Below are positions 19,759 through 31,735 of a stretch of DNA of 38,516 nucleotides, in pieces. The translations under genes and the position numbers were made by a program. The stretch covers positions 32,501 through 71,016 of the forward strand of contig CAJNDS010000786.1 of assembly GCA_905221605.1 (NCBI GenBank), written 5' to 3'. Under the pieces are notes generated by a model that saw only the letters and a program-made list of their open reading frames with translations, was not told where the DNA came from and did not search any database. Within the stretch, counting starts at the first letter, position 1; every line of letters begins with the position of its first letter. The stretch is from Symbiodinium natans. Lineage: Eukaryota > Sar > Dinophyceae > Suessiales > Symbiodiniaceae.

Positions 19759-19965
19759 GTTTGACGATGATTGCGACGCCTCCGGCTCAGGTCAAACCTG
19801 TCAGCAAGCAGAGTTTGACCCGATCAACGAGACATTCGAGTTGATTGCGGAGACTGACCTATTGCCGAGTGACTGCATCACAAATGGTGAGACGCAGCTG
19901 CCAGCCGGGCAATCATGCGGGACCCATACCCGCCCGTTTGAGGAGTGCACGTGCAAGGGCACGTG
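19759..19965 (+). CDS. FELIAETD module, unit 2 first copy
   Basis: Same frame and same stop as 13340-13541, with one replacement noted (GTC to GCC, giving CDASGSG) and a silent GAT to GAC change. Confidence 0.5.
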
Positions 19966-19990
19966 ATGCTGTGCGTGTTTTTTCTATATA

Positions 19991-20611
<621 letters not shown>

Positions 20612-22146
20612 TCCTAGTCCTGGCGTTCTTGTCCCGTCTTGCAACCTTTGGCCATGCACTCGCGAACCTCGACATCAAGTCCCTTGACGTACTAGATGGC
20701 CTACAGGCATACAGAGTCATACGCGGATGTATTCGTACCAATCAGTACACGAAGTGCATGCAATGGCAACCTTGAAGGACCCTCCCCCCTCCAACCCGTG
20801 CGGTGTTGGGAGGAGATCCAAACGACGGACGAGAAGCGAGATGCGACGAGATTCGACAGGCGTTGGGAAACGACCAACTCAGAGGATGCCCAGGAGCGCA
20901 AGGAGTACCGGCAGCGCAAAGCCGCAGAGGTGCGAGGCTGGACCTGGGGTCTCTGCAGAAACAGTTGCTTTGTGCAGTCAGTTCTTTGATCGAGGGTTCA
21001 CGGTGACTCTGGTGACGACCGGAGCGTTTTGTTTGTACGGGCCCGTGGACCAAAAGTCACATTCGGGGGACGAAAAAACCAAAGCACGCACTAGGAATAC
21101 ATGGCCGTGTTCTATAGCAATACAGTAGCCTTCTCCTGCGAAAGCACTTCCCAAAGACTGACAGTGACCCTTTGCAGCGGTTTCCCAATGTCCTCGTCTC
21201 TTGACAGCCCCCAAATCTTCCAGTTGCAGGCATCATGCAAGCAGCCTGGAAGGCCGCTGAGAATACCGGCAGCTCCGCATCTTCGGAGTGACTGGGAGCC
21301 CCTTGTGAGTGTTTTTTCGCTCGGGAATCTCCAGGTGAGCATAGGGGTTTGTGGACCAACAGCTTGACACCTCCTGAATCCTGACTCAGTAGCACCGGTT
21401 CATTGGGCAGTCCTGGCACCTACTTTTTTGGAGGCCCGTAGGAACGAATACTTCATTGCGTCTCTCTCGCGTGGATCATGGCAAAACTCCCCAATTGTGA
21501 CAAACTCCTTGCGCAATCGCCATGGTAGTAGCTTCAAAAGACCGCAGAGCGAGGAGAGTGCTTTCTCAAATTTTCGAGGGTGCAGCAACATTTGAAGAGC
21601 GGAAACCTCTGCATTCCCATGCTCGAGCATTTGCCAGCATTGCGGCGCGTAAAATTAGAATTGCTCTGCATCAAGAGGGGTTTGAGAAGGGGTTGCCGTC
21701 CTTGTTATTCTTTCTGTGGAGACTGGCATGCATAGATTGGCATCCAACACAAAACCAACAGAGTGAGCATTGGATGCCACGGTGGCCCTTAAACAATGCG
21801 AGAGAGGGACGTGCGCAACGTGCAAAGCCCCTGGCCTGAACGCCAAAATCAGGAAGCCCTATCCGAATCCTGCCGCCTCAGGCTGATACCTCGGACAGCT
21901 TCTAGCAGCCTGCGGCCCAATATTTTGGGAGTAAGGGGATATGGGCTATTGCAAGCTCTCGTATAAGCTTCCAAATTATGTAGTTGCGTTTGGGGTGCGT
22001 GGGACTGCCTCGATTGCGTTTGGGGTGCATGGGATTTTTTGGGTGAATCCCTTCGTGTTGTCGGTGTTCTTTGTCGAGAACACCGAGAACTTCCAGATTT
22101 TCGAGAACTTCGAGAACTTCGAGAACTTGTCGAACTTTTAGAACTG

Positions 22147-22345
22147 TGTGTGTGTGTGTGTGTGTTGGTGCTTGGATGTGGTGGAAGGTGTTTCTAGCAG
22201 ACTTTGCTGTACCTGGCCTGAACGTCAGCGGTGTCGGGTTTCCCTGGGCTAGGAGGGCAGCGGTGGGCAATCTGGGATCTGGGAGTTTAAGGAATCAAGG
22301 GTTTGGAGGTGCTTCCCAACAATTTGGGGTCTCGTTTGCAATCCT
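22147..22345. repeat. G-family repeat, copy 2
   Basis: Unit 2 counterpart of 15318-15520, with a small internal replacement around 22235-22255. Confidence 0.75.
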
Positions 22346-22526
22346 CTAAGTTCACGCTGCAGCAAGGGGCTAAAGCTGCTGCTGCGGCCGCGAGAAAGCC
22401 GAGCCAGCTTTCGACACATGGTCGAAGTTTGCAGTGATGCCGGCAACACTTGGCGGCATCACTGCGAACTTGGAGGCCTTTGAAACTCTAAGCTGGCGGC
22501 TGAGATGTTCCCTTGTCTCGAAAGGG

Positions 22527-22527
<1 letters not shown>

Positions 22528-22559
<32 letters not shown>

Positions 22560-22580
22560 GTTTTTGTTTGTTTGTTTGTT

Positions 22581-22631
<51 letters not shown>

Positions 22632-22682
22632 GTGTTTGTTTGTTTGTTTGTTTGTTTGTTTGTTTGTTTGTTTGTTTGTTTG
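22528..22682. repeat. GT, GTTT, CTGT compound microsatellite, unit 2
   Basis: Order GT, GTTT, CTGT, GTTT; unit 1 lacks the first GTTT block. Confidence 0.95.
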
Positions 22683-22808
22683 CCGATGATTGCGACGTCT
22701 CCGGCTCAGGTCAGACCTGTGAGCAGGCAGAGTTGGACCCGAACAGCGAGGAGTTCGAGCTGATTGCCGAGACCGACCTGCTGCCGAGTGATGCCATCAC
22801 CAACGGTG
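22683..22808 (+). CDS. FELIAETD module, unit 2 second copy, forward arm
   Basis: Reads [19 protein letters not shown] then [20 protein letters not shown], and enters the palindrome. The bases encoding ETQLP seen in unit 1 are lost at the palindrome centre. Confidence 0.5.
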
Positions 22809-22869
22809 AGACGCACCGTTGGTGATGGCATCACTCGGCAGCAAATCTGTCTCCGCAATCAGCTCGAAC
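22753..22869. repeat. Palindrome formed by two FELIAETD modules, unit 2
   Basis: Arms 22753-22808 and 22814-22869, 5-base loop AGACG. The centre is 18 bases shorter than in unit 1, as expected from trimming of a hairpin tip. The inverted arm on the minus strand reads [18 protein letters not shown]; outer differences are again silent. Confidence 0.95.
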
Positions 22870-23748
22870 GTATACCCGCCCAACAATTTGGGGTCTAGTT
22901 TGGAGGGTTTCGGAGGAGCTCTAGGGTTTTGGGGGTGTCGGGGGCTTTTACATCCAAGCCCTCTCAAAACCCGAACAACTCCCGTGTTATGGCTCCGCTG
23001 TCCAAGTTGCTGCTCTGCAAGTCGCTTCCAAGCCTTGGAGGCGACGCGCAGGGCAGCATGAGCCGCCGCCCAACCTGCGAATGACAGCCAAGACACTGCA
23101 CTGGTGGCAGTCCTGTGGAGCCCACGCTGTGAACCAGTCCCATACCTTCTGCAAGTGCAGAGCGGAGCAGTGCTGTGCAAGTCCGACTACAAGGCCGACA
23201 CGAATGCCGGTTCTGATGTGCAATTTTTCGAACTTCACGACCGTGCTGCAAGACGACACCAACAGCAAGACCGCGGTTGCAAGCCTGTTGGTGTGCCACT
23301 ATGGCTCGTGCTGCCGAACTGGTGGTATCAATATGGGTGCAAGATGGTGCAAGGAAAGCAGGGGTGTTGAGGGTTATTCCACGGTTTCGGGTTTTAGGGG
23401 TGTAAGACAGAGACGTGCTGGACTTTTGAATGCCATCAAGGCGGTGTACAATATTTCGCTGCAGGTTCCGATCCCTGTGTACACCTGCAGATTCGGAGTC
23501 GCGGTACTACTTGAGCAGACAGTTGACTGAGGTCGCACTCCGCAGTGCCTTTGTGGCTGAAAAGAACAATGCGAGAGTTTTGCAAATCTTCCAGGTGCTC
23601 CACTTGATGTACCTCCACCAAGTAGTCTTTGTGTAAAGGACGGCATCACGGCTTGGTCTTCACCCTCTACTTCAGGCGGATGAAATCATTTTGCTTCATG
23701 TCATCATCCAACATCATCCACCGGTTCGGGTGAGGGCTTTTGGCCAAG

Positions 23749-23905
23749 GTCCGTCACCAATACACCATCTTTTGGACCAGGCTCATAGAATTCACTCTTG
23801 AGATTGCCCACTCGGACATCTCCGATAAAACAACTCCGAAAGGACTCTCGTGCATTGGAGGGAATCGGATGATGACTCTGAAGCGTTTTGGACACAAGTC
23901 TAAAA
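23749..23905 (+). CDS. Exon-like open block in array unit 3, product unknown
   Basis: Counterpart of 10431-10588. In this copy the frame stays open past the possible donor, through LNINPLDVLKHI to a stop at about 24081. Confidence 0.3.
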
Positions 23906-24082
23906 GTGTACCTCTCTGGCAACCGCCGACGACCGCTCCAGGCTCGAACGTACAGCTTCGTGCAGCTGTGTGCACGTCAGAACATGCGAGAAGCCTGAAT
24001 ATCAACCCGCTGGACGTCTTGAAACACATCGATAAGAGAACACCGCCCAGTCCTCAACAGCAGACATCAAAGCTCTGTTGAC

Positions 24083-24790
24083 GCGCCATGTTGGTCCCGC
24101 AGCGTCCCGAGGAGGCACAGATCACATCCGTGACCATCAAACCCTTCTGTATACCTCAATCCCTAGAGCTTAACCTGCTTAAGCTCGCGTCAAGGCCACA
24201 CCATGTTCAGGTGTTAGGGGTTAAGGGTTCTAGGTTCCATTCTGGGACACGCTCTGGATTTAAAACCAAATCCTCCCACAGCTAGCCTGAAGACGTGGAC
24301 CTGGCATCTCAGGCCTCCGAATCTTGAATGCGCTTTAAGCCTTGAGAATTCTACAGTGCCGAAAAAGCTTGAACCTCGACCCATTAGTTCCCAAAGAAGA
24401 TTCGTTCATGCGTTCATTCTCAAAGATATGGCAGCCGTTGGGCCAAAGGGTCATGAAAGTTGACAAGGCGAATTTTCGGCTCAGCCTCTCGGAACACCCT
24501 ATAAACCCCCCAGATCGCCAGGCCCCCTTCATGCCGGGGTGCCGGGGCGCGCAGTGCATACAGGCGCCGACTGGAGTTCTGTCGGGCTGTCGGGGCTTGC
24601 GATTTATGCTGTATGGCTTGGACTGAGGGTTTCCATGCGGCTCCATATGGCAAATGCGGTTATGCTGCGATGCGGCTATGCGTTTGGGGCTGGTCGTTCA
24701 ACTATTCAAACCCTGAGCCCAGAAAGAAGAGAGGATTCTCTTTCGGCTTCAACTGGCTGCTTGTAACATTTCGGGCGAGTCAGGCTTTGT
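24083..24790. repeat. R-family dispersed repeat, copy 5 (truncated)
   Basis: Ends abruptly where the tandem array meets K3. Confidence 0.85.
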
Positions 24791-24934
24791 CGTCACATGC
24801 CCCACAGAGATTGTAGTATCACCTGCGCATGAGTTACGGGGACTTTTGACCCATTAACAATTTCAAGACAGCCTCTCTTGATATCGCATCCAACCAGCAG
24901 TGTCCATGATAGGCATAGATTGCTCGCAGTGAGA

Positions 24935-25130
24935 AGTTTGAGAAGTTCGAGAAACTCAGCACCATGTCCAGACTTCAGAAAAGAATCAAGCAGGACAGAC
25001 TCTGGTGCAGCACTCCATGAAGATGCATGAGATGATTGAGACGCGCGGTTCGACCGCGCGTCTCAATCATCTCATGCATCTTCACCTGATCTATGGCCCT
25101 GGCAGTTCTGGGCTGAGTTCATCTTCTCGG
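24935..25130 (-). pseudogene. Inverted K1-type exon 5 with flanks inside K3
   Basis: This block is the reverse complement of K1 4110-4290. On the minus strand an AG|G acceptor is followed by VKMHEMIETRG (K1: VKIHEMISTR). The following TFVIME stretch is lost into the palindrome at 25018-25084, but beyond it the K1 intron sequence continues in reverse (24935-25017). Confidence 0.85.
25018..25084. repeat. Perfect palindrome in the K3 inverted exon
   Basis: Arms 25018-25049 and 25053-25084, 32 bases each with no mismatch and a 3-base loop. K1 has this sequence once. About ten K1-equivalent bases have been replaced by the second arm. Confidence 0.97.
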
Positions 25131-25224
25131 TGCACGTGTGTGAGTGCGAGTGCGAGTGCGGGTGTGTACAACATACTGGTACATGCCACGTCAACTTCGG
25201 GATACGTTTCAGAGCAATGGGGGT

Positions 25225-25241
25225 GGGGGGGGGGGGGGGGG
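25225..25241. repeat. G-rich run
   Basis: Near-continuous G in the K3 intron equivalent. Confidence 0.85.
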
Positions 25242-27529
25242 CAGTCCCTGCGTTGTGTAAGCAGCCTGCAAGGTTCCTGAACTCTCAGATTTCGTGTACA
25301 CTCCGGTGGGGCTCCGCTTGTCAGGTACGCAGGCGGTGGAGGAGCCAGAGGTGCGCATAACATGTGCTGTACCAATCGTAGTCTTTAGAAGCACCCCGCT
25401 CTCTCTGTGAGCATCTACTTCGCTCCCTGCCCGCTCCAGAACAGTCCTTCGGAACCAATAAAAACCCGCGGCTTGCGGCAGGCCCTCCGCTTCTTCCGCC
25501 AAATCATTGCTTCCAGGAGGCCTTTGCAATGCTTGCGGCTGCATTTTGGGGATCTTTGGGGATCGCATTTCGGTTTTGCATTTCGTTCTGAAACAGGGTT
25601 TACATTGTGGGCTCGGGAGCAGCATGAAGAAGCTGGCTGCCCCCTTGCGTTGCACAACAGATGTGTGGGAGGAACGTCAGACAAGGCCCATTGTATTATG
25701 AGCATTGGGTACTGAAGGTCTCCTGAGAAGAGTTCACGTTGCAAGGTTCATGCCGCGAAAGTTGTGCACGGAGACCTCAAGCAGCGCACTCGGAGCCTCA
25801 AGACTGCTTGTGACGTCGCATTGTCTTTTGGATCTCTACTTCATGAGTCCCAGAAATCACGTGCAGGCTGGCAGCATGTCGCATATGCATGCAGCTGTTG
25901 CTCCGTTCCAAAAGCACGTCCCAAATAGGAAGCAGATGACAGGTAGCCAGTTCCAGACACCTTTGCCATTTATGCAGATTGACGAGATCCCAAATGATCC
26001 TGCAAAGTCGGTGTCGGCCCACTCCCCTCTTGAGCTTGAGAACAGCCACGTTTCTTTCAAGTTTTCCGCAGTGCCGCATGATCTCCTTCCTTGATCGAAT
26101 GGTTGGGGGACAGTGAGGAAATGTTGGGGTGGCGGAAAAATGGTGGCAAGCGAAAGCGCTGTCTGCTAGGACACCTTGTCGACTTTGGAGGCCGTTGTGC
26201 CACGAGAGAGGAACGCACACCAGCCGAATTTCAGCAGGGCGTGACAATGGGAGAAACGGAAGGAAGGTGCGCCCGTTCACCCAATTTCACCCGTTCTTTG
26301 CCCACGCCGTGAAGTCCCGTGCGCCTCCGACCTCTGGAGCTGCGGTATCCTCTACATTTGCAGGATAGCTCCGCTGCTCCAAAGGTCTCGGGCGTACGGG
26401 ATCTCAAGGCGTGGGCAAAAAGGGCTTCCTCAAGGTGGAGCCCTTGCTCCTGGGCTGAACTTGATGCTTCGGCCTGCGCTTGAAGGGGCGGCAATTCAGC
26501 AGTCCGCTCCAAGGTCCCGCTTACCAGGTTCGGGCCCACGCCTGGCCCGGGGGCCCATGTCCAATGTGGATCCGATCAGGAAGGGAAGCGTTCGGCTCCG
26601 CAAACCTCAAGCCCAATCTCCTGGCCTTTTTCGGCCAGAACCACCGCGGATGAATAGCTGCATCTTTTCTCCACTGAGGTACCGCCAAATCGAGGAGGCC
26701 TTGCCGAAGGATCCCGAGGCCTTGCAGGCGGGAATCCATGTTTGGGTTTTACGTGTGCGTGGTTGTTGCATGTTTACTGGATGTTGATTGGCTTTTTGGA
26801 GCTCGGTGTGAGATGCCGGGCGTGATACAGCCCGCCCTCTCGTTAGCTTTCCAGTTCTGTTGTCGCCGGACTCGGGAAGACTTTTTGGAACGCACGAGGC
26901 GAAGACCGGGCATGCCGGGCGCAGCAACCTCATGAGGCGCGCGCGCGCGCCCCAAATCTAAAATCGAGGTATGCCTCAGCTAGTGATTGCTTGGGCAGTG
27001 TCACCTGGCTTAAAGATCAGGGATGGCACTCATCCAAAACCCTTTCTGTGAGCAGCTCCATCCCAGAGCAGAGTGTGCAGAATGATCAGATTGCAGCGTC
27101 ATAGATGTGCCCGACAAGGGACCATTTCCGGGAACCTACGGTGCCGTTTGCATTCTGCTAAAGCAGGAGGGCAACAGAGAAAACTTGGTCATGAGGCTGC
27201 GTCAGAGCTCCATTTCTCTGTGTTGCCACTTCAAGCCAGCTGAGTTGTAGCAATCTGCGCCCCTTCGCACCTTGAGCAAGTAGATGTTGTCTGTTCCGGA
27301 TAGGCCAGGGGCAAAAGTCATACTTCCTCAGACCATCATTCACCGCAAGGTCCCGATAATTGAACTCGGTTAAGCAGTTCAAGTTGAGGCTCTGTACGAA
27401 CAACTTACTTCAGAACCCCTATACTTTCTTGGCTTCCTGGATCGGCTCACACTATCAATCCCTCTCTTATCTTGACAGGTGCCGCGCTTTTGGGATGAAT
27501 CAAAGTCTGAGCTCGCTAGCCTCCACTGT

Positions 27530-27670
27530 GCCCTCGCACAGTATTCGATTGCACAACGATGCCACGCCTGGAAAGGAGGCCAGGCCTGCGATCAAAAACT
27601 TTGATCGCAGGCTTGGCCTCCTTGCCAGCCGTAACGGCCATCTTCGTGCAATCGAGTACTGTGCGAGGGC
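27530..27670. repeat. Inverted duplication followed by a third direct copy
   Basis: Arms 27530-27596 and 27600-27670 around a 3-base loop. The block containing AGGAGGCCAAGCCTGCGATC then occurs once more in direct orientation at about 27674-27715. The order plus, minus, plus is the signature of two template switches. The related loci at 8325-8420 and 31395-31480 have it once. Confidence 0.93.
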
Positions 27671-27967
27671 CCCGTTACGCCTCCAAAGGAGGCCAAGCCT
27701 GCGATCAAAAACTCCCCAAAAGCAGCTGCTAGCACTGTTTTCCCACCGTGCCGGTGACAGCAGTGACAGGGCACAGAGGTGCATGCTTCAACAGTGCAGC
27801 CTCGTGCTCTAAACGCTGCCGACCGCTCCAGGCTCGAACGTACTGCTTCGTGCTGCTGTGTGCACGTCAGAACATTGTTGCGACAAGCCTGCATATCAAC
27901 CCGCTGGACGTCTTCAAACACATTGCAGAACACCACCGAGTCCTCAGACACCAAAGCTCTGTTGATT

Positions 27968-28785
27968 CGCCATGTCGGTCCAGCAGCATGACGAAGAGGC
28001 AAAGATATCCGTCCGAGCTTGAAACCTTCAAAGCCATCTGTAACACCTCAATCCCTAGAGCTTGAAAGGATCTTCTTCAGCTCGTGTCAAGGCCACAAGG
28101 CAGCAGGCCATGACCTTCTTTTTGTAGTTGGTAGGGGTTTACACTCGTTTAGGGTTCCAGGGCTTCATGGCTGGACAGGGTCGTGCTGAAGCGCCGTGTG
28201 GGAACGTTGCAAGCAAGCCTTCGGGGCTGACTCACTGTAGATTCAAACGCCAAGTCCTCCTGGCAGGAAGACGTGGACCCGGCATCTCAAGCCTTTGAAC
28301 TTGTAAATGCCCTACAAGCCTTGGGAGTTCTACGACCGAAGAATCTTGACCCCCGGTCCTTACAAGTTCTCCAAGATTCGAGCTTTTTCCCAGAAGCAGC
28401 TGTTCTTTCGTTCATCCTCAAAGGTATGGCAGCCGTTGGGCCATAGGTCATGAAAGCTGAAGAAGCATCCCTGACCTCAGTCTCTCTGCACACCCTATAA
28501 ACCCCACATCGCCAGGCCCCCTTCATGCCGGGGTGCCGGGGTGCGCAGTGCATACAGGCGCCGATCTTAGTTCCGTCAGGGCTTGGGCTTTCTGGGGCTT
28601 GGACTGAGGGTTGTCATGCGGCTGCATAGGGCTATGCGGCTATGTGGCTATGTGGCTTTGCATGTGGAGCTGGTCGTTCAACTATTCAATCCGTGAGCCC
28701 AGAGAGAAGAAGGGGTCTGCTGTCGGTTTCACCTGGTTGGATGGAACATCTCGGGCAAGTCAGGCTTCGTCTTGAAGCCTCGATG
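27968..28785. repeat. R-family dispersed repeat, copy 6
   Basis: Lies inside the left 4 kb tandem copy. It has an internal insertion near 28150-28250 relative to array copies, also present in copy 7. Confidence 0.8.
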
Positions 28786-28840
28786 CATAAAGAGAGAACA
28801 GAGATCAGAGATTTAGGGGTGTTCGGTGCGCAGTGTGCTC

Positions 28841-28990
28841 TCATGCCTTGACTCCATCCCGCCCCCCCCCCCCGGCCAACTCTGAGCTGCCCTACGCTTA
28901 ATGCCCAGACAAGTCTCTGAGGGCCTTGTCCAATGAATTCGCCGCCGACGTGCCGATCCTTGTGCAGCGAGAGCCCCACAATCCTCGGAG
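28841..28990. other. C-run and GC-rich block of segment A
   Basis: Matches 32633-32790; includes a run of C at about 28862-28873. No gene seen. Confidence 0.5.
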
Positions 28991-29543
28991 CGGGGGGTTT
29001 TGGTGCGTTTAGCGACATCCGTCTATGTTCCGCGGGTCTCAGGGGATCTTGCGTGTTCGGGCTTCGGGCTTGGGGTATTTGAAGTAGGTTGAATGTTGAG
29101 GGGGTTTGGGATTGACGTGCCTGACCAATCCACAGGAGCCTGGCCTGGATGCGCTTCTCGCAGGCCGCAGCAGCAGCGCCCCCGAATTTCCCCGAAGCCG
29201 AAGTCACGCGGATTCCGGGGATGAATAGGACATGCCCGATCGTTCACGGCTGGGTTTGGGAATCTTGAGTAGTTGTACTGCGGTGGGCAAATGCATGTGG
29301 CAACTTCACAGAGGCCGGGTTATTCCAGCTTTGGCGGCTTGGGAGTTTTGCTTTGCAGGCTTCCTGCGCTCGGGTTAGGGGTCGGATTTGCCTCTCAAGA
29401 GAGAGCCTGAGCTGAAGCTAAACGTTAGGCGTTCACAGCGAAATTGTTTGTTGGAAGGGGGGGGGTCGAACGAGCAAACCGCCTCCTTGTGCTCCCGACG
29501 ACACTGCTCCCATGACCTAAGGTCAAAGGCCTGACTGCTTCCC

Positions 29544-29644
29544 ACTGCCCAGTCACCCTTGCGTTGCAGCAGGAGCGGTCGAGAACATCTGCCATGCAAA
29601 TGTTCTCGACCGCTCCTGCTGCAACGCAAGGCTGACTGGGCAGT
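29544..29644. repeat. Inverted duplication in segment A
   Basis: Arms 29544-29588 and 29600-29644, loop of 11 bases, nearly perfect. The right copy (about 33945-33990) has only the forward arm, running straight into TTTGCAACCGCGTGG. In segment A the short string TCTGC appears on both sides of the added arm. Confidence 0.95.
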
Positions 29645-30740
29645 CTGCAACCTCGTGGAACAGGCAGCGAAGTTGCTGCCACGCTGGACCCTAGCCCTAT
29701 AAACCCTAAACCTGATAAGCATCCCAAAGTCCCAAGCAGCCCTATTGCTACACCCGAACACCCCGCAAGCCCTGGTCCGTTGGATCTGCGGTGTTCGTGC
29801 TTCGTGGTTTACGGCTTGGCTTTTGGGGTGCTTGGAAAGGTAGTTTCGCGGGCAAGCCGGGAAAAGAGCAACAGCTCGCTGTTTTCTTTGCCTTCTTGCC
29901 GGGGACGGATAGTGGCTTAGAGGGGGTGAACGGTCAGGATTCAAGGTTGAGGAAGAGGGCCTTTTCGGCGATTAGGGACTCTACGCACCAGTCAGGCTTT
30001 TATCTTCGGCGGAGCTTCACTTTTGAACCGCGTACTCCTCTCCCCGGACTTCCAGCCCACAGCACGAAAGCACGTGTCGGACCTTCCAAGCCCCATACCC
30101 CGAGCCCGAGCCGGACCAAGGTTTCAGAGCATGCCCCCCCCCAACCCATCACACGTCTCGAATGCGGCCAGGGCGAGGCTTGGCAGGAGCGCCGGCCTTG
30201 GCTGTCGGGGTTCAGAGCTCTTGGCTTCCTTGCTGGGAACTCCTCGAGACCCCGCCCCCACATCCCCACATCGAGGCCAGTCGGCTTGGCGGGATCGGCG
30301 CGTGGCGGACCGGGCCTCTGAGCCTCTCCAAGGGTTTCTTCTTGCTTGCTGTGGCTCTGCGCCTCAGTGTCCCGGTCTTCTGCCAGATCTCCTGAAGCTC
30401 AGCGCAAGGGCTTCATTCCTTGTGGCAGGGGTAGGGGGGGTATGCACGGTGACCCGAGACCAAGGCCTTTTCGACCCAACCGACTTCGACGAGGCCTGTG
30501 CGCCCCCCACCTCCCTCCCTCCCTTCCTTGAACCGTTTCGGGATTCGCGCTTGGAGGTAGGGAGGGTTTGGGGTACTGGACGGTGTCTGGACTCAAAGGG
30601 TTTTAGACACATATATATATATATATAATCCGAGAGAGGGTCCTGACATGTCGCGGAAAACGGCCCTTCAAATTCTCACCCTTATGCGCCTAAGCCCTCA
30701 TGTATGGCAGGGACGCAGCTTGCAACAGCCAACGCGACAG

Positions 30741-30837
30741 CACCCCCTCAACCCGAGATGCTTGGGGAGGATCTCTTGAGGAACTGGCATGCAGGTGCTC
30801 AAGACATCCTCCCCAAGCATCTCGGGTTGAGGGGGTG
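30741..30837. repeat. Inverted duplication in segment A, second
   Basis: Arms 30741-30780 and 30798-30837 with one mismatch in the core. The right copy at about 35133-35195 has a single arm. The loop GCAGGTG is the complement of CACCTGC found just after the arm in the right copy, so the inverted piece includes that downstream sequence. Confidence 0.95.
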
Positions 30838-31735
30838 ATTGCAGCAGGCGCACGGCAGCAGGGTTTTGGGGGTGGGGGGGGGGGGGTGGTTGAGAGTTCA
30901 GAGTTTTGTCAAGGCTTGAACGTGTGTTCAGGGCATTTCAGGTTGGCGCTTCAGCTGCTCAGGTCATGCCCCAAAGCTGTTCTTGGCACTCCCACATTCG
31001 CGAACATTCGTGGACTCTCGTTGGTTAGCAAGCAAACATCATTGGTCATGAGGCTGTGTCGGAGTTCCACTTCTCTGTGTTGCCACTTCAAACAGCTGAG
31101 TTGTAGCAATCTTTGCGCCCCTTCGCACCTGGAGCAAGTAGATGTTGTCTGTTCCGGATAGGCCAGGAGCAAGCGACATGCTTCCTCAAACCATCAGTCA
31201 CCGCAAGGTTCCGATAATTGAACGCGGTTAAGCAGTTCAAGTTGAGCTCTGCACGAACAACCTACTTAAGACCACCTGTACTTGCTTGGCTTCCTGGATC
31301 GACTGACACTGTCAATCCCTCTCTTATCTTGACAGGTGCCCCGCTTTTGGGATGAATCAAGCTCTGAGCTCCATTTTTGTGATAGCCTCCGGCACAGTAT
31401 TATACAGTACTCGATTGCACAACGATGGCCGTTATGCCTCTAAAGGAGGCCAGGCCTGCGACCAAAAACTCCCAAAAAAGCAGCTGCTGGCACTGTTCCC
31501 GCCGCAGCGCCAGTGACAGCAGTGACAGCGCACGGAGATGCATGCTTGAACAGCGCAGCCTCGTGCTCTAAACGCTGGCGACCGCCCCAGGCTCGAACGT
31601 ACAGCTTCGTGCAGCTGTGTGCACGTCAGAACGTGCGATGAGCCTGAATAGTCCGCTGGACGTCTTCAAACACATTGCAGAACACCACCGAGTCCTCAAC
31701 AGCAGACACCAAATTTTTACAGCTCTGTTGCTTCG

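Larger units (their letters stand above)
23060..24790. repeat. Tandem array unit 3, truncated
   Basis: Matches the first 1.73 kb of unit 2 closely, then stops inside R copy 5 at GTCAGGCTTTGTC, where kinase-flank sequence related to 3977 takes over. The junction base is shared by both partners, consistent with a microhomology join. Confidence 0.93.
24791..26975 (+). pseudogene. Third kinase copy (K3), broken
   Basis: Collinear with K1 3977-7890. Remnants in order: inverted exon 5 (24935-25130); exon 6 at 25325-25349 with 38 bases deleted, a frameshift; exon 7 at 25482, ALRFFRQIIA, then degraded; exon 8 at 25746-25778, VHAAKVVHGDL, with Arg to Gly in HRD; a trace of exon 11 at about 26310-26365; and the HAW and YRQIEEALPKD tail exons at about 26529 and 26679-26727. 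About 760 bases equivalent to K1 5300-6063 are gone, removing the PENLLLD/DFG and APE exons. It cannot encode an active kinase. Confidence 0.85.
27178..30945. repeat. Left copy of a 4 kb tandem segment (segment A)
   Basis: Collinear with 31040-35275. Order: start block with GGTCATGAGGCTG; E block with AAAGGAGGCCAGGCCTGC; R copy 6; C-run; block with CGCCGCCGACGTGCCGATC; block with CAGGAGCCTGGCC; telomere-like CCCTATAAACCCTAAACC; GC-rich block to about 30460; end block with GGCGCACGGCAGCAGGG. It carries three inverted duplications (27530-27670, 29544-29644, 30741-30837) that the right copy lacks. No multi-exon gene was recognised. Confidence 0.9.
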
